From contig OZ231126.1 in assembly GCA_965153355.1 (NCBI GenBank), positions 20,956,001-21,020,000 of the forward strand: a stretch of DNA of 64,000 nucleotides, given 5' to 3'. The notes under the pieces are model-generated. The model saw only the letters and a program-made list of their open reading frames with translations, made no database searches and was not told the DNA's origin. Origin of the DNA: Flaccisagitta enflata. Its lineage: Eukaryota; Chaetognatha; Sagittoidea; Aphragmophora. Shown piece after piece: positions 53,410-64,000 of this stretch (positions are counted from its first letter, which is position 1; each line of letters opens with the position of its first letter). The translations under genes were made by a program, and so were the position numbers.

Positions 53410-54180
53410 TTTTAAGTCGCGTGCTACGCGACTCTACACCCCGCTTTGTCAGTCCATCGGTCCGTCGGTCGGTTGGTCGGTTGATCGGACGGTCCCCTTT
53501 TTGGGCAGCGGCCCCAAAGAGCCGATGTCCTGTAGGACACAGGGGGAAATTTTGAGACGTCCGTCCTTTTGTCCGTCCATTTGTCCTTCTGTCCCCCCAC
53601 CCCCTTGGCCATTGGAGTCTCAAGTCTCAAGTCTGCAGTCTCAGGCCTGATTTTGACCCTCTGAGCCCTCAAATTACAGTAGCTCTTTTAGACCTCAATT
53701 TAGCCCTCTAGAGCTCAAATCTGCTCTCCAGACCTCATATCTGCCCTCACGACCACAAATCAGCCCTCCAGGTCTCAAATCAGCCCTCCAGACCTCAAAT
53801 CCGCCCTCCAGGCCTAAAATCAAGTCTTTAGGCCTCAAATTTGTCTTCTAGGCCTCCAGCCTGCCACACAAACCTGCAAATCTGCTCTTTTGGACTAAAT
53901 TCTGCCATCCCGACTTCAAATCTGCCTCAGGACGTCTCAAAATTCACCCCTGTATCCTACAAGACATCGGCCCTTTGGGGCCGCTGCCCTGCTTTCACTC
54001 CACTTCTTCACTTGATCACTCCAAGCAGGGCATCGGGTACCTCTGTCCATGTGCGATCCTTCTATGACTAGTTACTTTTTTGGCGTTTTTGAGCTTTTTG
54101 AGCTCACTGCTCCTGCCTAAATGCCCAAGTGACCTCTATCACTGCCCCTGCCCACCCGCACGTGTATCCGGCCTTGTTTT
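53410..54180 (-). mobile_element. Hairpin-ended element containing a minisatellite-core element, 771 bp
   Basis: Left end TTTTAAGTCGCGTGCTACGC, then CTCTACACCCCGCTTTGTC and GGTCGGTTGGTC tetramers. Right end CTGCCCCTGCCCACCCGC, then GTGTATCCGGCCTTGTTTT. Between them sits a complete GGGCAGCGGCCCC element (53503-53989). Both families therefore occur as one composite unit here, by nesting or as one original structure. Confidence 0.8.
53503..53989. mobile_element. GGGCAGCGGCCCC element with minisatellite core, 487 bp
   Basis: Terminal repeats GGGCAGCGGCCCCAAAGAGC / inverse, extending through GATGTCCTGTAGGACACAGG. The core (53640-53930) has ~20-bp units CCTCAAATCTGCCCTCCAGG. A right-side hairpin GCCCTGCTT...AAGCAGGGC (53986-54031) ends near ATCGGGTAC, as in the 12.76 kb copy. 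Confidence 0.85.
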
Positions 54181-54764
54181 AGTTCATACTCTTGCGGTCA
54201 CCAGCATCACCCACCCTACATGTAACTGTGACTGCCAACCGACCGACCAACCATGTCACCTAATTGACATGTCACCAAATTGACTGACTCACTAATCGAC
54301 CATGAAAACAATTTAACCGTCTTGCTAAACTGATCGCGTATGTGCAAATGCATACACACACGCACTCGTCGTACAGGGAGGCGAGGGAGATGCACACGCA
54401 CATGCACATCCACTCGCACTCTCACTCGCACTCGCACACACACTTACGCGCGCAGGCGTTGAGCCTCCTCTGTATCGCGTGATTGCAGTCTGTCATCATC
54501 GCGATGACAAATGTTGAAGCATCAAAATGGAAGTCGGTATCAACTTCAAAGAGAAAATCAAAGAGCGGCAAATAACGAGAAATTCCCTACCGTGTAACCC
54601 GCATACGAGAAGATTTATGTGCAACTCCTTATCTGTTTCTCTTTTTCTGTCTGCTTTATCAGTCCGTTTTCAATCTTCCTGTCTGACTGCCTGTCTGACT
54701 GCCTGTCTGTTTGTGTATCTGGTTGCGCATGGCTGTTCTTGCCTTTGCATGTCTTTTTGTACGT

Positions 54765-54916
<152 letters not shown>

Positions 54917-55141
54917 CATTCCATATCTGCCATCCTTCTCCCCACTGCATACATCACTCTGGCTCTATGACTCAAACACAGGAGCCGAGTGTTCATGTGA
55001 CCACCACTGACGCAATACAAATCTACCAAAGAGCAGAGATGAATTATTGACCACCTCTCACTGAGACTCTCTCTCTTTCTTTCTTACTCTCTCTTATTTA
55101 CACGCGCGAAGGGTTCTCTCTGTCCATGCCCGTGTTTGAGT

Positions 55142-55243
<102 letters not shown>

Positions 55244-55952
55244 TTAGTGTGATTCAAGTGGTGGTGATCTTTGACTCTTCGAGAGCCCTCAGTTCAACGG
55301 TGCTTGCAGAGGGTCATGAATCACACTCAACTGTGTAGAAGCTTTTGGTTTAAGATTTCGTTGTTTGTTTGTTTTTGCAATTGAGCTGTTTAGCTATCAC
55401 AAGTATCACATACAACAAGATCTTGACAATTAAGAAATAAGGATCCTCGTGTAGGGGTTTGGTACATGTAAAAGAAAGATTTATTCAAAAAAGAAATCAT
55501 TTTGAAGGGTGAAAAACATAAACTAAAGTGACAATGAAAAAAGTAACCCGGGGTTACAATATATATCGTCGCGGACGGGTAGGTAAGGGCGTACCAGTCA
55601 ATTAGTTTAGGACAAGAGACATCCATGACATATATGGAAATCCCTCTCTATCCGGTTGGGGAGTTCGTCAGGCTGAGACTTCTGGTCACTTTACAATAAA
55701 ATGGAGAAGAAAAAAAGAAGGAAAAGAGGGGGGGGGGAGAAAGAAAAAAGAAAGAAAATGTTTTTTTGTGTCCAATAGAGTTGTAGTTTAAGCATAAAAA
55801 GGCTTTGTAAATAGAATGAATAGTTAGTTAATGAAACGCTGTACAGATCTTTTTTGTAATCGCTTGAAATCGCTGTCGGGCTCGCTGATGACCCTGAACT
55901 TTTTGCTCCTTTACACCGATGTGTACAAACCGCCTCGCTTCCCCCTCCACTC

Positions 55953-56180
<228 letters not shown>

Positions 56181-56871
56181 TTCACGCTTCCACAACCGCA
56201 GAACCTTTAATGCGCGTTTTCATTGTATTTGTGTATTGAATAAGTCCTAGGAAGACTTCAAAATGGCCTCTTGATTCTACTTTTGTGCCAAGCAAAAATT
56301 TCCCCTGAACGCTGCCGACTGAATATAAGCATGGAGATCAGTTAAAAGATAGGCAGGGTTATCTTGTCTACCAAAATTTCACAGCTCTAACATAGTTGAC
56401 TAAAGCGGTTTCCGCATTGGGAAAATTAATGAGATATTACATGGGGAATGTCTAGATAGAATCACGGCGTTGCACCCTATGCAACAACCCCTTGAGTCCA
56501 AGCAGCAGCCTAGAAATTCCGGCGAGGCAACAGCACTACAGCAGGCTACTAGCCTGCTACGGGACGAAGAATACGCGAAATACCATCTTGATCTTTGAAC
56601 ATTTTTTCAGAACATGTATCATCAATTCAAACTTTTTCGCGGGAGGCCTTATGAAACACATGACGATGTTTTGAAGTTTTACATGCGCATAAAGTTTTAT
56701 TTTTGATTTAATTCACAACAAAAAAAATTAGCTTTGAGTTATCTTTCCAACTAAAATCAACCATCTTCCAAATAAACTAAGTTGCAGTAGAGCAGTCATC
56801 ATAAAACTACAATATGCAAATGATATCAATGCTGACTGAAATCGCCCTCATATCCACCTTCTTTCTCTTTT

Positions 56872-57015
56872 TCTTTTTAGATGCGTCCTCGCATCTCTAT
56901 AAGAGGGTGTGTACGTCCGTCCGTCCGTCCCCCATTTTCTCAAAATCAGTTTACGCACTCCACACACTCAAAAACCACCCCTTACCCTTTTTAGATGCGT
57001 CCTCGCGTCTCTTGA
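56872..57015. mobile_element. Hairpin-family ends, GATGCG variant, two in tandem
   Basis: TTTTTAGATGCGTCCTCGCA with TCTCTATAAG at 56875, and again TTTTTAGATGCGTCCTCGCG at 56990. The layout (T run, palindrome, CTCTATA, then CGTCCGTCC tetramers) matches the AGTCGC and AGGTGCG subfamilies, giving a third arm sequence. Confidence 0.65.
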
Positions 57016-57483
57016 GCTGCTCTCTCAAACAGTCCCCAATTGATTAGCTAGATTAACTGTCTTCTTTGATCATGCCCCCGTCCCTCTAACCTCCACAATT
57101 CAATTTTTCTAATATTGAAATACATGTTTTTCTTTTACTTATACAGCATATCATTCCTTAAGTTCCTTAAAGACTGAATGATATGGGACGTGTTATAAGA
57201 AAGAAGTAGATTGCGTTTGATCTCCAAATTTCTAATTCCAAAAATACTTTTAAAGAAGAAATCTAAGAAAATAAAGAATTCATGAAAAATGAACTAACAT
57301 TTAATTTATTCAAATAGTATCAGAATAAAGAAATTTTCCTTTCACTCTTTAACATCCATATTCATCAAGCATCGTCATGGTCAGAAATTGTTTTTTGTGT
57401 AGAAAAGTCATCTGAACATTGCATACCAACAACCTACCAGTATCAACGAGGGCACATCTATTGTTTGTCTATCAATCTTGTTC

Positions 57484-57663
57484 TTCTTCTTCTTCTTCTT
57501 CCTACTCTTCTTCTTCGTCTTCTTCTTCTCCTTCTTCTTCTTCTTCTTCTTCTTCTTCTTCTTCTTCTTCTTCTTCTTCTTCTTCCTCTTCCTCTTCGTC
57601 TTCTTCTTCTTCTTCTTCTTCTTCTTCTTCTTCTTCTTCTTCTTCTTCTTCTTCTTCCTCTCC
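57484..57663. repeat. (CTT)n microsatellite
   Basis: About 180 bp CTT with a few CTC/GTC interruptions. Bases 57020-57480 are AT-rich with no gene seen. Confidence 0.95.
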
Positions 57664-57783
57664 TTCCATCGGGACCTGCCGACATCTCTCTTTCCCTGCC
57701 GAAAAGCGCCGCTGCTCGCTGCTCCAAAATCAATAGGCCTGGTTACCACTTTGCTTTGCTAAAGAGATTTATCCAGGGAGTTA

Positions 57784-60700
57784 CAGTACCGGAATCAAAG
57801 AACTGGTGATAAGGAGGGAAGCCATATCTCTCCGATTACAAGGATATGAGATCTGAAATTTTTCTGTGGTGTGTACCTATAGTACCCCCACCCCCCGTAA
57901 GGGTTTGGAGCTGTTCCGGGCATTTTTTGTTTTTGGTTGTCAAAAATTTTTTATTTCTTAAAATCACTATTGTAGGCCAAAAAAATTGTTTCAAAATTTC
58001 ATTTTTATGTTACATGTAGTCAATACCCAGAGCTACAAATTTCATTTTTTGAAAAATATTTTTGGCTGATTTTTAAGGAAATGGCACTTAAAAAAACAAA
58101 ATTTCAAAAAAATGAAAAATCGCCATATTTTCTAAAATAATTGGCTTAGCATAATAATTTTTGGCATGAAAGTAGTCCTTAGAACCCTCCATGTGTATGC
58201 AAAATTTCAACTCCCATACTTGAATTTTAAAGGAGTTATGGGATTTTAAAATTTTGATAATTTTTGGTAAAAAACATTTTTTCTTATAAATTTTTTTTTT
58301 GTGAACCATTTTTCATGAAATTTCATAGACAAGCAGAGTAATTGATGTTTTTTTGCTTCCAAAAAAAATTTGGGCACTGCGACCCCTTAAAAAAAAATTA
58401 TTTTTTCAAAAATTGCTAAAATTGTCTATTTTTCTAGGTTGAATAAAAACTGTTCCTGTCATCCGATCAACTTCATTTTTGGAGGGATTATCAACCTACA
58501 TCTGCAGTAACTATGTTTCAAATTTCAAGTAAATCGGATAATTCGTTGCAGAGATATTCAAGTTCAAAGTGGAAAGGGCGAGCTAAAATCACTGTTTCTG
58601 TGGTATTTTAATGATAAGTCTGACGGTTAGCTACAAGTGGCTCAAAAAGGTAACATTTAATCGATATAAATAAAGTCACTCCAAAATTGTTGCAAATAAG
58701 TGTTGAATATGTACCTTCAGCATAACCAACCAAAATTTTTGGATTTCACAATCTCTAAAAAAATAGGCACCAAATAAACTGCAAAAAATGCCTTTTTTTG
58801 GCATTTTTTGCCACATTTTTGGGGTGTAATGCATATTAAAAGACATCCCCATCCAAATTTTTTGTGGCATAGTAGTCCATGATATGACAAATGTCCCCCC
58901 CAAAATTTATTCATTTCCGTCACGCTTTAAGCACAAAAATTTTGGTTTAAAATGGCAAAAAATGTGATTTTTTGAATTTTTAAAGCTGTTTTTTGAGGTG
59001 TAATGCATATTAAAACACATCCCCCATCCCCAAATTTTTTGTGGCATAGTAGTCCATGATAGGACAGATGTCCCCCCAAAAATTTATTCATTTCCGTCAC
59101 GCTTTAAGCACAAAAATTTTGGTTTAAAATGGCAAAAAATGTGATTTTTTGAATTATTTAAGCTGTTTTTGGGGTGTAATGCATATTAAACGACATCCCC
59201 ATCCCCAAACTTTTTGTGGCATAGTAGTCCATGATAGGACAGATGTCCCCCCCAAAATTTATTCATTTCCGTCATGTTCTAAGCACAAAAATTTTGGTTT
59301 AAAATGGCAAAAAAAGCGATTTTTTGAATTTTTTAAGCTGTTTTTGGGGTGTAATGCATATTAAATGACATCCCCCCCCCAAATTTTTTGTGGCATAGTA
59401 GTCCATGATAGGACAGATGTCCCCCAAAAAATTTATTCATTTCCATCACGCTTTAAGCACAAAAATTTTGGTTTAAAATGGCAAAAAATGTGATTTTTTT
59501 AATTATTTAAGCTGTTTTTGGGGTGTAATGCTTATTAAACGACATCCCCATCCCCAAACTTTTTGTGGCATAGTAGTCCACTAAAGGACAGATGTCCCCC
59601 CCAAAATTCATTCATTTCCGTCACGCTTTTAGCACAAAATTTTTGGTTTAAACTGTCAAAAAATGCGATTTTTTGATTTTTTAAAGCTGTTTTTGGGGTG
59701 AATGCATATTAAACGCCATCCCCATTCCCAATTTTTTGTGCTTAAAGCGTGACGGAAATGAATAAATTTTTGGGGGGACATCTGTCCTATCATGGACTAC
59801 TATGCCACAAAAAGTTTGGGGATGGGGATGTTGTTTAATATGCATTACACGCCAAAAACAGCTTTAAAAAATTCAAAAATCGCATTTTATGCCATTTTGA
59901 ACCAAAATTTTTGTGCTTAAAGCGTGACGGAAATGAATGAATTTTTTGGGGGACATCTGTCCTAACATGGACTAATATGCCACAAAAAGTTTGGAGATGG
60001 GGATGTCGTTTAATATGCATTCACCCCAAAAACAGCTTAAATAATTCAAAAAATCGCATTTTTTGATATTTCAAACCAAAATTCTCATGCTTAAAGCGTG
60101 ACCGAAATGAATAAATTTTGGGGGGGACATCTGTCCTATCATGGACTATTATGTCACAAAAAGTTTGGGGATGGGGATGTTGTTTAATATGCATGACACC
60201 CCAAAAACAGCTTAAAAAATTCATAAAATCGCATTTTTTGCCATTTTTAATCAAAATTTTTGTGCTTAAAGCGTGAATATAAATTTGGGGGACATCTGTC
60301 ATGGACTATAACACAAAAGATGATGTGTTTTAATATGCATTACACCTCAAAAAAAACAAAAAATTTCAAAATCACATTTTTGCCATTAAGCAAAAATTTT
60401 GTTAAGTGAAAATGAATAAATTTTTGGGGACATTGTCATATATACTACTATGCCACAAAAAATTTGGATGGATGTCGTTATATGCATTACACCATAAATG
60501 TGGCAAAAAATGCCAAAAGAGCATTTTTTTTGGTGCCTATTTTTAAGATTGTGAAATCCAAAATTTTGGTTGGTTATGCTGAAGACATATTCAACACTTA
60601 TTTGTGACAATTTTTTTCTTTATTATAAACGTTACCTTTTTGAGCCACTTGTAGCTAACCGTCAATGAAGACTTATCATTAATACCACAGAAACAGTGAT

Positions 60701-61489
60701 TTTATCGCCCTTTCCACTTTGAACTTGAATATCTCTGGAACATTATCGATTTGAAATTTAAAACATAGTTACTGCAGATGTAGGTTGATAATCAAAAATG
60801 AAGTTGATCGGATAACAGGAACAGTTTTTATTCAACCTAGAAAAATAGCTAATTTTAGCAATTTTTGAGAAAAAAAATTTTTTTTAAGGGGTCGCAGTGC
60901 CCAAATTTTTTTTGGAAGCAAAAAAATATCAATTACTTTGTTTGTCTATGAAATTTCATGAAAAATGGTTCACAAAAAAAAATTTATAAGAAAAAATATT
61001 TTTTACCAAAAATTATCAAAATTTTAAAATCCCATAACTCCTTTAAAATTCAAGTATGGGAGTTGAAATTTTGCATACACATGGAGGGTTCTCAGGACTA
61101 CTTTCATGCCAAAAATTATTATGCTAAGCCAATTATTTTAGAAAATATGGCGATTTTTCATTTTTTTGAAATTTTGGTTTTTTTAGTGTCATACCCTTAA
61201 AAATTGGCCAAAAATATTTTTCAAAAAATGAAATTTGTAGCTCTAGGTAATAACTACATGGAACATAAAAATAAAATTTTGAAACAATTTTTTTGGCCTA
61301 CAATAGTGATTTTAAGAAATAAAAAATTTTTGACAACTAAAAACAAAAAATGCCCGGAACAGCTCCAAACCCTTACAGGGGGTGGGGGTACTATAGGTGC
61401 ACACCACAGAAAAATTTCAGATCTCATATCCTTGTAATTGGAGAGATATGGCTTCCCTCCTTATCACCAGTTCTTTGATTCCGGTACTG
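57784..61489. mobile_element. 3.7 kb palindromic element with TA flanks and a 175-bp satellite core
   Basis: CAGTACCGGAATCAAAGAAC starts the left arm and its inverse ends the right arm. Arms of about 850 bp match closely (for example ATGGCTTCCCTCCTTATCAC and CCCGGAACAGCTCCAAACCC). TA lies at each end (57782-57783 and 61490-61491), as for Tc1/mariner-type insertion. Inside are about six direct copies of a ~175-bp unit containing GTAATGCATATTAAA and CATAGTAGTCCATGATAGGA. About four decayed copies follow in the opposite orientation, with the turn near 59735. No transposase frame. Confidence 0.9.
58821..60490. repeat. ~175-bp satellite in head-to-head arrays
   Basis: Unit starts (GGGGTGTAATGCATATT or a variant) at about 58821, 58995, 59171, 59346, 59520 and 59695, spacings of 174-176 bp. 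After about 59735 the inverse units (ATGCATTACACCCC-type) run to about 60490, increasingly degraded by deletions. Confidence 0.9.
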
Positions 61490-61492
61490 TAG

Positions 61493-61545
61493 TCATTGAC
61501 GCAGGAGATGAAGATCCCAGCATGGCCAATGTTCTTGATATGGAG
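61493..61545 (+). CDS. Candidate exon of the unrecognised gene, abutting the palindromic element
   Basis: The right end of the palindrome plus its TA gives CCGGTACTGTAG, which serves as a plausible splice acceptor. The next 53 nt (2 + 51) are open in the phase left by exon F and encode IDAGDEDPSMANVLDME, a non-repetitive acidic sequence. The donor would be GGAG|GTTGGT, which is weak. The frame also stays open to TAA near 61782 and could be a terminal exon of about 95 codons. It would require a very long intron and has no family match. Confidence 0.35.
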
Positions 61546-61951
61546 GTTGGTATTGCAAACTATGTTTGTACTACAAACTTACAAAGGTTTATTGTAAGAC
61601 TGATCACTTCCTCTTTGAAGTCATCTCCTTCCCCTCCCCTGAAAGTAACATTGATAATGGTTCATGCTATCGAGTTTTTTAGTGAGGTCATTCGACTCCA
61701 AAGATTATGTTCTAATCGCTCTGACTTTGAGACAAGGACTAAAATTGTGACAGAGCCCTTGTTGATTGCTCCATACACGTAATAATGACTTTGTTCCGAT
61801 TTCCTCTTGAACAACGGTACAACCAATACATGAAAAAATGAATCTGACAAAGGAAAAAAGAAACTGATTAAAAAATGAGCTGAAAAAAATAGAAGTTGGT
61901 TCAAACGCTTTTTGTCGAAACAAGGGACTTTTTGTCAAATTACCTCTTTGA

Positions 61952-62122
<171 letters not shown>

Positions 62123-63084
62123 GTCCACATTCGCTGCACTTTGCTAATAAAATTTTTAACGGCTTTTTCCTTGCGGGAGTTTTTCGATCTATCCTTCCAT
62201 GCCACACCAATGAAGCTGCTGACGCCGCTGCTGTGACTGCTGCTGCAGCAGCCGCTGCTTCTGCTGCCGCGGGCCTCCGCCTTCTTTTCGCTCTTTCATC
62301 CCCTTTATTCCTTTCCTTAGAACCATTCTTTATCTCTCTCTCTCTATGTGTGTGCGTGCGTGCGTGCGAGTGTTTGTCTCATTGTGTGTGTCTGTGCGTG
62401 TGCAGAGAGGCCATCCCCGATACTGCTGTAGTCGCTGCTGCTTCTTCCTCCCTGCCATTACATAAAAAAGCAGCGTTTCTCTGCACAGTGGCTCAAGAAG
62501 AGCGTGAACAGACACAATCTTTGTATTCAGATTTCAGATGGTATTGTAAACAAAACTGAAAATTTTGGTTATGATTAATACGCTCAATCACAGTACAGGT
62601 TAAATTCTGTGCGTTTGGCTCGTCATCCTTGCGAAAGTAGTGCCTCGTCAAAGTTGCAATAACAAACCTGGATATTAACTTACTTATTTTAATGTAAACA
62701 ATTTGAGGTAAAAACGTTTATCCATTTTATCGATCTTTGAATTTGCTAGAGAGACATTTTTCGCTTTGTCTCGGATCAAGCATGAAAAAAGAACTATACT
62801 TCTGGTACAGAAATTTTCTTTGGGCCGCTGTTGGCCGCCAAACCACTGTGCTTTTACATCAGTGGATAATAAAATTTTATATCAGAGTTAGCTACTAAAA
62901 ATCGCTCCGAGCCTTCCGCCATAGAAAAAGACTCTCTTTTCAATCTAAGAGAAGACGAAAACGAAACAACATCTTTTCCTGCCTTTCGCTCTATTTTTTT
63001 TTTACCTTGCTTAACCCTCCGAGTTTTTCTTTGACGGATTTTCCTGTGTTTTTTACGGTTTCTTTTTTTCTTTTTTTTTGCTCT

Positions 63085-63297
63085 CTGCCCCTGCCCACCC
63101 GTTTGCGACTGGTACTTGACCGTGTATTCGGCCGTTTTTAGTCGCGGACACGCGACTCTACATCTTGCCGTGTCGGTCGGTAGGTCGGTATGTCTGTCCG
63201 TCGGTCCGTCACATTTTTGAATTCCGAGCGGTTTTCAAATAACTGCTCCTGCCCACTCGTTTGCGACTGGTACTTGACCGTGTATTCGGCCGTTTTT
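63085..63297 (-). mobile_element. Hairpin-ended elements, one partial and one complete, in tandem
   Basis: The complete copy (63135-63297) starts TTTTTAGTCGCGGACACGCG, then tetramers, and ends CCCACTCGTTTGCGACTGG, then GTGTATTCGGCCGTTTTT. The sequence before it (63085-63139) is the same right-hand end from a previous copy. Its GTTTTT is shared with the start of the second, a head-to-tail junction with no spacer. Confidence 0.85.
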
Positions 63298-63367
63298 CTT
63301 AATCCCCAATCGGCTGCGAACAACTCGTAATAAGTGCTTTCTTCCTTTTTCTGCGCATAAACACTTC

Positions 63368-63501
63368 TTTTTAGGTGCGACAAAGCACCTCTATATCTGG
63401 CTGTGTCCGTTGGTCGGTTGGTTGGTCTGTCGGTCGGTCTGTCGGTAACGCATTCGATCGACGATCCACACGTCGCACCTATTGGCCTACTTGGCCTTGT
63501 T
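63368..63501 (-). mobile_element. Hairpin-ended element, AGGTGCGAC variant, 134 bp
   Basis: TTTTT plus AGGTGCGACAAAGCACCT (63373-63390), then CTATATCTGGCTGTGTC, tetramers, CGATCGACGATCCACACGTC and GGCCTACTTGGCCTTGTT. The inverse of 51436-51590. Bases 63510-63840 show no gene. Confidence 0.85.
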
Positions 63502-63849
63502 CTTCAGAACCTTGCTCAGGTCGAATTTAGCAAATGGCAAGACAGGAACAGCAATGAACGACCCTCTGTCGATATTTCATATCCATTCATAATGATTCAT
63601 TTGACATTTGTAAGCAGGTGACCGCGTGAGCAAGTCTTGGTATAGATAGTTTGAATGGATGAGAGAAAATGAATTTTCTCATCCGTCGATGGATGTCATT
63701 CATTTCAGTTTGAAGCTAAGCTCTTTTCATTTCAGGCAGTCGCCATTTTCTCGGTTTTTGTCCCTTCAGGCGATGATCAGCAGCGACATCTTAAACGCTC
63801 GGATGCTGAAAAGCTTGAAAGCTCAACATCCGAATATCCAAAATCACGC

Positions 63850-64000
63850 AAAAATTGAAATTTTGTTTTATCCAAAAACGAAAGCAAAAGCAAAAACAAA
63901 AACAAAAACAAAAACAAAAACAAAGACAAAGACAAAGACAAAGACAAAGACAAAGACAAAGACAAAAACAAAAACAAAAACAAAAACAAAAACAAAAACA
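63850..64000. repeat. (AAAAAC)n / (AAAGAC)n array running off the window
   Basis: Hexamer units AAAAAC change to AAAGAC in the middle and back to AAAAAC at the end. Confidence 0.93.

Noticed and set aside
62212-62270. Poly-Ala coding stretch
   Set aside because: A GCTGCT-rich simple repeat without a supported start, splice site or downstream domain.

Overview
This is a piece of an animal nuclear genome, not a prokaryote: the only convincing genes are split by GT-AG introns and one encodes a homeodomain. Roughly half the window is repeats, mostly very long (CT)n, (GT)n, (CAA)n and (CTT)n microsatellites, several minisatellites, foldback elements and non-autonomous DNA transposons. The homeodomain is of posterior Hox type but lacks the conserved arthropod Abd-B helix-1/2 sequence, so a non-arthropod invertebrate is likelier. 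The phylum cannot be fixed from this window.

Layout. 0-16.3 kb: no gene seen; microsatellites, duplicated blocks, short palindromes, hairpin-ended elements and minisatellites. 16.35-23.7 kb: arm 1 of a large inverted duplication. 24.1-33.4 kb: a two-exon posterior Hox gene on the minus strand, with a 7.3 kb intron and a 5' end cut by an assembly gap (33415-33447). 33.45-38.9 kb: no gene; microsatellites and foldbacks. 38.9-41.4 kb: six consecutive plus-strand exons of an unrecognised protein gene that no single open reading frame reveals. Two further candidate exons lie at 50.5 and 61.5 kb in a compatible phase. 42.16-47.93 kb: arm 2 of the inverted duplication, flanked by two same-orientation foldback elements. 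48.4-50.2 kb: nested hAT-like elements. 51-57.7 kb: repeats, including a 0.9 kb (CAA)n tract. 57.8-61.5 kb: a 3.7 kb palindromic element with TA flanks built round a ~175 bp satellite. 61.9-64 kb: repeats.

Most informative: the two arms of the inverted duplication act as each other's empty-site controls, so transposon insertions can be dated to after the duplication and their 8-bp target duplications read off directly. Two element families look undescribed: one ends in a short palindrome (AGTCGC...GCGACT next to AAAAA), the other has GGGCAGCGGCCCC terminal repeats round a minisatellite core. The Hox gene lies between the arms of the inverted duplication. The second gene is transcribed away from it on the other strand. 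I see no operon-like or functional link between the two genes.
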